64,000 nucleotides of DNA from Sphingobacterium faecium (GTDB lineage: Bacteria; Bacteroidota; Bacteroidia; Sphingobacteriales; Sphingobacteriaceae), in the NCBI RefSeq assembly GCF_003054045.1, contig NZ_QBKH01000002.1, positions 1 through 64,000 on the forward strand, in the 5' to 3' direction. The notes under the pieces are model-generated. The model did not search any database. It was not told where the DNA came from and saw nothing but the letters and a program-made list of their open reading frames with translations. The position numbers and the translations under genes were made by a program. Of the stretch, positions 24,715 through 32,746 are shown piece after piece (position 1 is the first letter of the stretch; each line of letters begins with the position of its first letter).

Positions 24715-27126
24715 TTAATTTTTTGAAATAAAATCTTGTAAGTAAGTACATTCGCGGACTGCTGTTTGAAAAAAGGCAGTCTGCTGATATTGTTTTTTTA
24801 ATTGATGAAAGTATTTGTTATGAATTGCAAATTGATAAAAGGGATTTTCATTACTGCTTTCGTAATATGTCCATCGCATATCATCTTTTAATTCAAACTC
24901 TTTTTGCTCACATTTCGCTAACATAAAGGTACACTTAGCTTTGAATTCGGGAGTAGTACCTAATTCTCGCGCTTTTAAATACCACTCTTTAGCAGTTTTT
25001 GCCTGGGTGTAGTTCCTTTCCCAATATTTGCTTGGTCGTGCGTTGTTGTCATAGGATGACCATTGGTAAGATACGAGAGACCAGGCATTTCCATAGGTAC
25101 TTGTTTGGTAAATACCATTCGCCATATGAAAGTAGTAATCCGCTTTTTTACCATTATTTTTTTCTTCTTTTATTAACGATTGGAACTTCAACATACGTGC
25201 TGCGTATTCAAGTTTAGTCATGCCTGAAGTGCCAATCCTTTTTGGATAGTCATTGATGGTTACAATGAATGGATCTGGCGCTACTGTTTGTTCGGTATAC
25301 CAATTGCTATATTCTTTGGATTTATATGTTCCAGGTAATTTTTTCAATATTTTTACAGCATTCTTAAAATCTAATTCTCTGAGGTAGGCTGTACCAATCA
25401 ATTCCGTTAAATAATTCTTGTTTACTTTCTTGATATCCTCTAGTAAAAACTGAACCATTTTTGTTTGTTTTTCAGGAGTCAAAATATATTCTTGAATTTT
25501 TAAAAGTGTTTGTGGAGTTAAATTTTCTTGCCAAAATTGGACAGTACCATATTGCATATTATTTTCTAAGGTATCATTAACATGACCGTAGTTGTAAAAA
25601 ATATCACTTTTTACTGATGCAAGGCTGGCTAGCGCAGTATCTCCTTTAATTAGGTATTGATGGACAACGATATTTTGTATAATATTTTTAGCAATGAGAC
25701 TGTAAGAGCTATGTTCAAATGCATTCCAATAATTTTCATTTTCAGATTTATCGTCTTTGCGTGCCTTTTCTTGTAACCATTTTAAGGTTGCGATCAATTG
25801 ATTTTCATTTAATGATTTATTAGCTTTCCAATCTGTTAGTTGAGTTAACATTTCTGTTATTCGTAATTGATCTTTAAGATTTTCACTTAGAGATTTAGCA
25901 TCGACCATTTTGAGATATTTCTTTGCTAAATCATTCTCTGCATTAAGCCAACTTAAATAAGCCGCTGTAATTAACCCTAACTGTGGTTGACTGTATTTCT
26001 TATCTTTATAAAGTAAGAGGGAAAGCGCTCTGACGTCTTGGAGATGTTTTTGAATTTCTTGTTTATGTTCATCATCGTACGCATTTGTAATGCGGTAACC
26101 GATCGTATGGGGCTTAATATAATCGTTTTCAATTTTATTGACCTCGCGGGTTAGGAGTACAGCATTAATCGTATTTGCAGGGTCCAATTGATAGCAGTTT
26201 TCAAGATATGTTAATGTGATATTGCTGTTATTAAAGCCAATAATTGCATTGATATTGAACTTATCCGCCTTAGTTTTTGCATGCGCTAATATTTCGGAGT
26301 CAGTTGTCTGAATATAATGGAAATTGTTATAAGCTAATATTCTTCTTTCGGGTGATTGTGTAAAGACTTTAGAAAATAAGAAAGCTGCTTTTGCTGGATC
26401 ACCATTTTTTCTAGTAGCGCCGGCATAGTTGGAGAGTGCCCAACCTATAACTGGAGATTTTAACTTTGACCGTGCTATGTATTTATCATAAATGGAGATA
26501 CTTTTCTCATATTCTTTTGCAAAAAGAAATAGTCTTGCGGCCTGATATACATAGCGTAATGTAATAAAGTGATTGTCTTTGTGGGTAGAAATTTTGCTTT
26601 CAGCTTCTTTTGCAAATTGTTTAATTTTATCAAAATTACGCTCATCAGGGCTCCATGGGTCTTGAGCAATGTTTGTAATGGGCTCTTGATCTTTTGTAAA
26701 GATGAAATAATGGAGTTCAGGCTTGTTTTTTGGAAGTAATAAGCTCTGAACAAAGCTGTTATTTTGTAAAGAATCAGGTAGATTTTTTAAAACATTGTTG
26801 TTTTTGAGGATGTGTACTGTTTCTAGATTGGACTGATACATAAGAGCGTAGACATCATCAGTTTTTACCTGGTTACCTAGGTGATCTACCCAGTCTGCCA
26901 CGTTGACCATCGCTTCAGAAACAGGTTCTTGTTCTGTATAGAGAAATTGATAGGGAATGAACTGAAAGGCAGAATAGCTATTGTCTTCCAAATTAGGTAG
27001 AAAATAGGTTTGTTGATTATCATATGGATCCATCTCTGGCCCACAAGCGATATTAATCGCAATCTCACTGAAATAAAGGAAAAGTGTTGTGCTAAAAAGT
27101 AGCAATGACTTCTTGTAAATCTGCAT
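24715..27126 (-). CDS. Large exported protein of unknown function, TPR-like
   Basis: I do not recognise this 803-residue protein. It has an N-terminal hydrophobic segment (SLLLFSTTLFLYFSEIAI) followed by NIACGPEMDPYD; the Cys could be lipidated, though the -3 Asn is unusual for a lipobox. The rest looks mainly helical and TPR-like, for example YEKSISIYDKYIARSK followed by WALSNYAGATRKNGDPAKAAFLF (about 220-265), and near the C-terminus AKEWYLKARELG. It is rich in Tyr, Asn, Gln and Lys. Its ATG lies inside the last 35 bp of the upstream lipoprotein gene, implying translational coupling and a shared job. Confidence 0.6.
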   Translation of the reverse strand: MQIYKKSLLLFSTTLFLYFSEIAINIACGPEMDPYDNQQTYFLPNLEDNSYSAFQFIPYQFLYTEQEPVSEAMVNVADWVDHLGNQVKTDDVYALMYQSNLETVHILKNNNVLKNLPDSLQNNSFVQSLLLPKNKPELHYFIFTKDQEPITNIAQDPWSPDERNFDKIKQFAKEAESKISTHKDNHFITLRYVYQAARLFLFAKEYEKSISIYDKYIARSKLKSPVIGWALSNYAGATRKNGDPAKAAFLFSKVFTQSPERRILAYNNFHYIQTTDSEILAHAKTKADKFNINAIIGFNNSNITLTYLENCYQLDPANTINAVLLTREVNKIENDYIKPHTIGYRITNAYDDEHKQEIQKHLQDVRALSLLLYKDKKYSQPQLGLITAAYLSWLNAENDLAKKYLKMVDAKSLSENLKDQLRITEMLTQLTDWKANKSLNENQLIATLKWLQEKARKDDKSENENYWNAFEHSSYSLIAKNIIQNIVVHQYLIKGDTALASLASVKSDIFYNYGHVNDTLENNMQYGTVQFWQENLTPQTLLKIQEYILTPEKQTKMVQFLLEDIKKVNKNYLTELIGTAYLRELDFKNAVKILKKLPGTYKSKEYSNWYTEQTVAPDPFIVTINDYPKRIGTSGMTKLEYAARMLKFQSLIKEEKNNGKKADYYFHMANGIYQTSTYGNAWSLVSYQWSSYDNNARPSKYWERNYTQAKTAKEWYLKARELGTTPEFKAKCTFMLAKCEQKEFELKDDMRWTYYESSNENPFYQFAIHNKYFHQLKKQYQQTAFFQTAVRECTYLQDFISKN

Positions 27127-28144
27127 AACTGTAATTGGATATAACTTCTGGTGCTAAATGATAAAATATAATTCTATTTTCTTTTCCTTGAAGTTCTTTA
27201 TTTAAAAATTTTGCTGTTGCTATCAATTGATCTTTAGAAACAAATTCATGGCGGATCACATCTCCTTTTTTAAGATTGGCTTTTTGCAAATCTTGGTTTA
27301 GAATATATAATTCAGTTTTTGGATTTCTTGTAAAAAGTGATTTGTCTGCGAAATCCGCTTGGTCAATATACTTGGATATTCCAATGTATTGATGATCACG
27401 AAATGCGACATACCAATCAAAAAGTGGTAAAGCGATGTCCAGTTGTAAGGGATAATTTTTTAATGTTCCACTCAGGTATGTTGTTAAATCTTGCTGATTT
27501 AAAATAGAATTATGATCACCAAACTGTCTCAAGTTGCCCATATTATAGCACATAAGTGTCGCTTTTTTAATAGGAGGTATACCATTAGTTTGAATATTTT
27601 TCACTTGGTGAAGTCGCAAAGTTGATGTTACTGTTACGTCATTTAACTCAGGAATAGTTTGTAAGAATTCGAGTAGATAGAAATATTTATCTCTTGAACT
27701 TTTTGTCCAATCGCAGTCTATTTGGAGTTCTTTAAAAGAGTCTTTTCCTCCTTGCTTTACTTTTGAAGATATAAAAGGTATCATTTTATGAGCAAGACCT
27801 CTTATTTCTAGACTATCCAGCTCTGTAAATATTCTTTGGTTGATGAATACTACTGGAATAAGCTCTTGATTTTGATCCACAGTTTGTTCAAAAGATATGG
27901 GTGATATGGGTGTGGGCTCAATTCCACCATCTGTAAAATCAATATCCATAACACGTATGAACAAGGCATCGGATTTTAACTCCTGTACTATTTTTTGTGA
28001 TATGGTGTCAGGTTTATAAATTGTTTTCCAGTAATAAAATCCAACAGAATGCTCTTTTTTTTGACAGGAAATGAGTAATATTATGCTAAGTGCAGCACAT
28101 AAGAATGTATTTATTTTGGGGGATACCATGGATTTTTTCTTCAT
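27092..28144 (-). CDS. Lipoprotein of unknown function, possible TIM-barrel (DUF3142-like)
   Basis: The 350-residue product has a lipoprotein signal with Cys27 (SIILLISC). The mature part alternates strands and helices and contains LQIDCDWTKSSRDKYFYLLEF, a VTVTSTLRL strand and TLMCYNMGNLRQFG, then ALPLFDWYVAFRD. This order (IDxD, helix, strand, PM-like xMG) recalls DUF3142 or GH18-like barrels, but this is by eye and uncertain. An alternative ATG is at 28129. The 3' end overlaps the next gene by 35 bp. The pair is flanked by rsgA and an AsmA-like gene and appears self-contained. Confidence 0.55.
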   Translation of the reverse strand: MKKKSMVSPKINTFLCAALSIILLISCQKKEHSVGFYYWKTIYKPDTISQKIVQELKSDALFIRVMDIDFTDGGIEPTPISPISFEQTVDQNQELIPVVFINQRIFTELDSLEIRGLAHKMIPFISSKVKQGGKDSFKELQIDCDWTKSSRDKYFYLLEFLQTIPELNDVTVTSTLRLHQVKNIQTNGIPPIKKATLMCYNMGNLRQFGDHNSILNQQDLTTYLSGTLKNYPLQLDIALPLFDWYVAFRDHQYIGISKYIDQADFADKSLFTRNPKTELYILNQDLQKANLKKGDVIRHEFVSKDQLIATAKFLNKELQGKENRIIFYHLAPEVISNYSYADLQEVIATF

Positions 28145-28243
28145 GAATGAATCGTTGTGAATATGATTTTATTGCAAATCAAACAAAAGTATCAATAAGT
28201 TGTTTTGTTTAAGTTTAAAATAACCAAATAATTTACACTAAAT

Positions 28244-28250
28244 AAGGAGA
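28244..28250 (+). promoter_or_regulatory. Shine-Dalgarno-like AAGGAGA before the AsmA-like gene
   Basis: AAGGAGA lies 8 nt upstream of the ATG at 28259. It is worth recording because most genes in this window lack such a motif. A TTTG (28204-28207) and a weak TAATTTAC box (28229-28236) with 21-bp spacing could be its promoter. Confidence 0.4.
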
Positions 28251-28258
28251 ATAGTTTA

Positions 28259-30070
28259 ATGAAGACAGTTTGGAAATGGGTTATCGGCATCGTGGTGACG
28301 CTGTTAATTATGCTTGGCGGTATCGTTTGGTATTTTAGTGTACATTGGAAACCTCTCCTTGACCAAAAATTTAAAGAACTTGTCATCGCTTCTACCGACA
28401 GCTTGTATACTGTCGATTATGATGATTTGGATATTAATCTGGCTTTAGGGAATGTTACGGTTAGTAATCTTGTTCTTCGGTCAGATAGTAATGTTTATCG
28501 ACAACTAGAAGAAATTAAAAAGGCGCCGGATAATCGCTTCCAAATCGAAGTGAGTAAATTGAAATTTCGGAATTTCTCGATTAAAGATATGCTCATGAAT
28601 AAGGAACTTTATCTCAAGAATGTTGTATTGGATACGCCTATTATTCATATGATAAATGAATATCACTCGTACAATGATACGGCATCTACCGAGGTGAAAA
28701 AACCTTTATATGATAAAATTAAAAATACATTAAAAAGAATTCAAATATCTGGAATAGCATTAAATGGGGTGAATTTTAAATATTCTCAACTCCAAAAAAA
28801 TATCTATCAAGATTTTGAGCTAAAAAAAGTCAATATCAAGATCCAAGATGTTTTAGTAGACTCCACATCAATCTTGGATGCGAGTCGATTTTACCACACG
28901 AAAATGGTTGACATAGAGGTTCCTGGTTTTACTTATAAAACTTCAGATGGCTTTTATAAAATAGACTTTGAAAAGTTAAAGATCAATACTAAAAAACGTA
29001 ATATTTTATTGACTAAGGTCGCCTATCAACCACTTTTGAATAAAGCAGCCTTTTATAAAGCAAAAGGAAAGGGGGGAAGTTATGTTGTCATGAAGTTTGA
29101 TACCGTGCGTTTTGAATCTTTCGATTTTAATGATTTGATCCGTAATAAGAAAGTATATGCCGCAAAAGCGCAATTAAAAAATGGTCGACTGGATATTTAC
29201 TCTGATAAGCATTATAAATCTACTCCATTAAATAAAATTGGAAGATCTCCTCATCAAGCTCTATTGCATATGAAGACTCATCTGGCAATAGATACGGTAT
29301 TAGTTCAAAATGCAGATATTAGTTATTCAGAACTTAGTGACAAATACAATCAAGTCGGAAAGATCACATTTGATAACAGCTATGCAACCATTACTAATAT
29401 GACAAATGATGCTGTGAATTTAGCCAAAAATAAATGGATGCGCGTTGATGTTATTACAAAAGTGATGAATAGTGGGCGTTTACATGTTTTGTTTGGATTT
29501 GATATGACATCTAAGGCAGGTTTTCATACTTATAAAGGAACTGTAGGTTCTATGCAAGCTCCTGCTTTTAACCAAATTTTACGACCGCTACTGAATGTTG
29601 AAATTACTTCTGGTAATATAAAAAAAATAGCTTTTGATATGGAGGCAAATGATCACAGAAATTGGGGAAAATTTAACTTTGATTATGATGATCTGAAAGT
29701 TGCTATTTTAGAAAAGAAAGAAGATGGAACACATAAAAGAAAAGGTCTGGTTTCTTTATTGGTTAATGAGCTTCTAGTAAATGGAAGTAACCCTAATCTT
29801 TCTGGGGAATACATTATTGGAAAAGTAAACTGGCAAAGACATCCTGATCATACATTTTTCAAGACTTTGTGGCAAAGTCTATTAGATGGGATCAAACAAT
29901 GTGTTGGATTGAGCAAGCAAAGAGAAGCGAAATTAATGCGTTCTGCAGACCGAGCACAGCACACGATTGAAAAGGCAAATACTGTTGTCGGTAAAACAAA
30001 AAGTTTTGTTTCCAAGATTTTCAAAAAAGATAAGGACAAAGAAGATAAAGAAGATCAAAAAGAGAAATAG
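28259..30070 (+). CDS. AsmA-like membrane-anchored protein
   Basis: The 603-residue product has one N-terminal TM (VIGIVVTLLIMLGGIVWYF) and a long beta-rich periplasmic part starting with YTVDYDDLDINLALGNVTVSNL, the pattern of AsmA/DUF748-like bridge proteins in which repeated strands build a lipid-conducting groove. The C-terminus is highly charged (KKDKDKEDKEDQKEK). Related proteins affect outer-membrane lipid homeostasis, so that is the best functional guess. It precedes the potassium-uptake genes by about 100 bp that contain a parS-like palindrome. Confidence 0.6.
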   Translation: MKTVWKWVIGIVVTLLIMLGGIVWYFSVHWKPLLDQKFKELVIASTDSLYTVDYDDLDINLALGNVTVSNLVLRSDSNVYRQLEEIKKAPDNRFQIEVSKLKFRNFSIKDMLMNKELYLKNVVLDTPIIHMINEYHSYNDTASTEVKKPLYDKIKNTLKRIQISGIALNGVNFKYSQLQKNIYQDFELKKVNIKIQDVLVDSTSILDASRFYHTKMVDIEVPGFTYKTSDGFYKIDFEKLKINTKKRNILLTKVAYQPLLNKAAFYKAKGKGGSYVVMKFDTVRFESFDFNDLIRNKKVYAAKAQLKNGRLDIYSDKHYKSTPLNKIGRSPHQALLHMKTHLAIDTVLVQNADISYSELSDKYNQVGKITFDNSYATITNMTNDAVNLAKNKWMRVDVITKVMNSGRLHVLFGFDMTSKAGFHTYKGTVGSMQAPAFNQILRPLLNVEITSGNIKKIAFDMEANDHRNWGKFNFDYDDLKVAILEKKEDGTHKRKGLVSLLVNELLVNGSNPNLSGEYIIGKVNWQRHPDHTFFKTLWQSLLDGIKQCVGLSKQREAKLMRSADRAQHTIEKANTVVGKTKSFVSKIFKKDKDKEDKEDQKEK

Positions 30071-30097
30071 TAAGAAAATCTAACTGGATTACAAATG

Positions 30098-30113
30098 AGT
30101 TTCACGTGAAATG
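30098..30113. promoter_or_regulatory. parS-like palindrome
   Basis: AGTTTCACGTGAAATG contains the 12-bp perfect palindrome TTTCACGTGAAA (30100-30111), which is the core of the widespread ParB-binding site TGTTTCACGTGAAACA; 13 of 16 positions agree. It lies between two co-oriented genes. Only one such site was noticed in the window. An unrelated CACGTG-type operator is the alternative. Confidence 0.45.
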
Positions 30114-30168
30114 TCCCTGTAGTTGGCTGTCTTCTATTTTTCCTAAGTTATGAGTATGTTTGTGACAG

Positions 30169-31956
30169 ATGGGGTCAATATTGAGTTTTTTAAAGTTCGT
30201 CTTTAAATATAAAAACGGCGTTGTGGATCAAATCATGTTTTATGTCAGCATGATTTGTGCCTTTGCTGTTATTTTTAATGTGGGATATGTGAGAGATCCT
30301 GAGTTAGCGACTCTATTGGATCATATTATCCATGCGATGTTCTACGCCTTGTTTATTATGACGGGACTTCGTACCGCTTCTTCTATTTTTGCTTTAAAAA
30401 AAATTGCAGTAGAGCATTATTCGGGTTTGGTGATATTGACTTATTTCACTGTGATCATCATAGCGCGATTTGCAAGTATCCCTGCTGTAGATTTATTTGG
30501 AAAAGATCAGTGGATTTATTTGGGCATATATCTTATATTTATCACGGAATTGTCCAAAAGCACTTTATTTTTTGATAATTTTTATTTTAACCCTACGATT
30601 TTATTTGTTATCAGTTTCTTTGCACTGATATTAATTGGTACCGTATTGTTAATGCTGCCCAGAACAACATTGCAAGCTCCTTTAAGTTTTATTGATGCCT
30701 TATTCATGGCCACTAGTGCGGTATGTATTACGGGATTATCGGTAACAGATATTTCGACCAACTTTTCTCTTTTCGGACAAACTATTATTCTCGTTTTAAT
30801 ACAGATTGGTGGATTAGGAATCATGACATTTACGGGATTTTTCGGTTATTTTTTTTCAGGAGGATTTTCTTTTAAGAATCAATTGATGTTTGGAGAAATC
30901 CTTGGTGAAAATAAAGTGGGCTCTGTTGTCAAAACACTTTTAACCATTATTTTTATAACGTTATTATTTGAACTTCTTGGTGCACTATTAATTTTTAGCA
31001 CATTAGACGCAGCTCTTTTTCCTTCTCTTGGAAATCAAGTGTTTTTTGCTATCTTTCATTCGATATCTTCTTTTTGTAATGCTGGATTTTCCATATTAAC
31101 CAACGGAATAACAAATGATGGCTACAAATTCAATTATAATTTTCAGTTAGCTTTATCGGTTTTATTTATACTTGGAGGATTGGGCTTTGGAATTGTATTG
31201 AATATATATTCTTATGTTAAGGATTCTACCGTGTACTGGTACCATCGACTCATTACAAAGAGAAATTATAAGCATAAGGCCTGGAATTTTAGTTTCAATT
31301 CTAAGTTAGTCCTACTGTGTAATGCTATTATTATTGTCGTTGCGACGGTATTCTTCTTTTTTTTAGAAGAAAATAAAACACTTTCTTTGGAACAGGGACA
31401 AGTTGGGGAATGGATAACCTCATTTTTTATGGCGAATGCTTCTCGTTCAGCTGGGTATAACAGTGTCGATTTATCATTTATATCTATGCCTACAGTTTTA
31501 CTGATCATTCTGCTGATGTGGGTTGGAGCGTCACCAGGTTCTACAGGTGGAGGTGTCAAAGTAACGACTATTGCCGTTTCCATTATGAATATCATAGCCC
31601 TAGCTAGAGGGAAGGAACATATTGAGCTTTTTAAAAGACGTATAGCGAGTGAATCGGTTCACAAGGCTTTTGCCATTATTTTGTTGTCTTTATTTACGAT
31701 AGGTATTAGCTTTATGCTCCTGGTATTTTCGGATCCGGATAAGAGTTTTAAAGCATTATTGTTTGAATCGGTATCGGCATATACGACTTGTGGGCTTAGT
31801 TTGGGAATTACGCCATCTTTGAGTGTTGCGGGAAAATTTATTGTGATGGTGACCATGTTTGTTGGACGGGTGGGAACGTTGACTTTATTGGTTGCTTTTA
31901 TTAAGAATATAACACGAAGAAACTATACTTTCCCTGAAGAAAAGATACTCTATTAA
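30169..31956 (+). CDS. ktrB: KtrB/TrkH-type potassium channel subunit
   Basis: This inner-membrane subunit of a Trk/Ktr potassium uptake system has 595 aa. Four pore repeats with selectivity-filter motifs are visible: AVCITGLSVTD (about 185), SSFCNAGFSI (about 305), ASRSAGYNSVD (about 425) and AYTTCGLSLGI (about 540). The product is about 130 residues longer than bacterial KtrB because of an N-terminal block with several predicted TM helices (from VVDQIMFYVSMICAFAVIF). The ATG at 30169 is used. The gating subunit gene follows after 10 bp. Confidence 0.9.
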   Translation: MGSILSFLKFVFKYKNGVVDQIMFYVSMICAFAVIFNVGYVRDPELATLLDHIIHAMFYALFIMTGLRTASSIFALKKIAVEHYSGLVILTYFTVIIIARFASIPAVDLFGKDQWIYLGIYLIFITELSKSTLFFDNFYFNPTILFVISFFALILIGTVLLMLPRTTLQAPLSFIDALFMATSAVCITGLSVTDISTNFSLFGQTIILVLIQIGGLGIMTFTGFFGYFFSGGFSFKNQLMFGEILGENKVGSVVKTLLTIIFITLLFELLGALLIFSTLDAALFPSLGNQVFFAIFHSISSFCNAGFSILTNGITNDGYKFNYNFQLALSVLFILGGLGFGIVLNIYSYVKDSTVYWYHRLITKRNYKHKAWNFSFNSKLVLLCNAIIIVVATVFFFFLEENKTLSLEQGQVGEWITSFFMANASRSAGYNSVDLSFISMPTVLLIILLMWVGASPGSTGGGVKVTTIAVSIMNIIALARGKEHIELFKRRIASESVHKAFAIILLSLFTIGISFMLLVFSDPDKSFKALLFESVSAYTTCGLSLGITPSLSVAGKFIVMVTMFVGRVGTLTLLVAFIKNITRRNYTFPEEKILY

Positions 31957-31966
31957 TCAGATTTAT

Positions 31967-32653
31967 ATGAAATATATAGTTTTAGGACTTGGGCATTTTG
32001 GCCGGTCACTTGCCGTACATTTGACAGAATTGGGACATGAAGTGATTGGAGCGGATAAGAGTCTAATTATTGTAGAACAATTGAAGGATAAAGTGACACA
32101 TACGGTCTGCTTAGACACAACGGATCGAGAAGCGGTTTCTTCTTTGCCATTGAAAGATTGCCATGCGGTGATTGTGGCAATAGGTGAGGATGAAGGAGCA
32201 TCCTTATTAACTGTTGCTTTAATGAAGCAACTAAAAGTAAAACGGATTATTGGACGTATTGTATCGGATCTGCAGAGAACTGTACTTGAGGCGATGGAAA
32301 TAGGTGAGTATATTATGCCAGAAGAGGAAGCTGCAGAAAGACTGGCTATGCGCTTGGATAATATTGATATCGTGGATTCGTTTAAGGTATCGGATAAATA
32401 TAGTATTATTGAAACTAAGGTTCCTGCAAAATATATTGGAATGACCCTTCGTGAGGCTAACCTTACTAATCTTTTTAAGGTTATCGTTATGACAACGTTA
32501 AAGATAACGGAGACCAAAGATGATGTGAAAAAGAAAGAAGTGAAAGAGGCCTCTGGTATTGCAACTTCAGAAACGTTGCTAGAAGAAGGCGATATATTGG
32601 TTCTTTTTGGCGAATTGTCCAATATTAATAAGCTTATTCAAAAAGGTGAATAG
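31967..32653 (+). CDS. ktrA: KtrA/TrkA-type potassium channel regulatory subunit (RCK)
   Basis: This cytoplasmic RCK protein forms a ring that gates KtrB in response to nucleotides. The 228 residues correspond to a single RCK_N plus RCK_C, the KtrA size, rather than the duplicated TrkA of about 458. The Rossmann motif is VLGLGHFGRSLA (about 4-15), with the acidic Asp of strand 2 in GADKSLIIVEQL. The C-terminal TrkA_C domain (about 135-225) ends in ETLLEEGDILVLFGE. A 219-codon antisense frame over this gene is judged spurious. Confidence 0.93.
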   Translation: MKYIVLGLGHFGRSLAVHLTELGHEVIGADKSLIIVEQLKDKVTHTVCLDTTDREAVSSLPLKDCHAVIVAIGEDEGASLLTVALMKQLKVKRIIGRIVSDLQRTVLEAMEIGEYIMPEEEAAERLAMRLDNIDIVDSFKVSDKYSIIETKVPAKYIGMTLREANLTNLFKVIVMTTLKITETKDDVKKKEVKEASGIATSETLLEEGDILVLFGELSNINKLIQKGE

Positions 32654-32705
32654 GTGAAATAAGTGCTGGGTTTATAAAATAATATAAATTGTAAAATCAA
32701 ATGTA

Positions 32706-32713
32706 TATTTTTG
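32706..32713 (+). promoter_or_regulatory. TAnnTTTG -7 box upstream of the YfhO gene
   Basis: TATTTTTG is an exact -7 box 33 bp upstream of the ATG at 32747. The nearest TTG (32689-32691) is 14 bp away, shorter than usual, so the promoter call is tentative. Confidence 0.35.
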
Positions 32714-32746
32714 GTTTTCGTAAGTTTTAATAACCTAATAATATAG

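Noticed and set aside
31963-32622. 219-codon frame antisense to ktrA
   Set aside because: It is a Ser/Ile/Thr-rich mirror of the codon pattern of a clear RCK protein and has no domain; the plus-strand gene explains the sequence.
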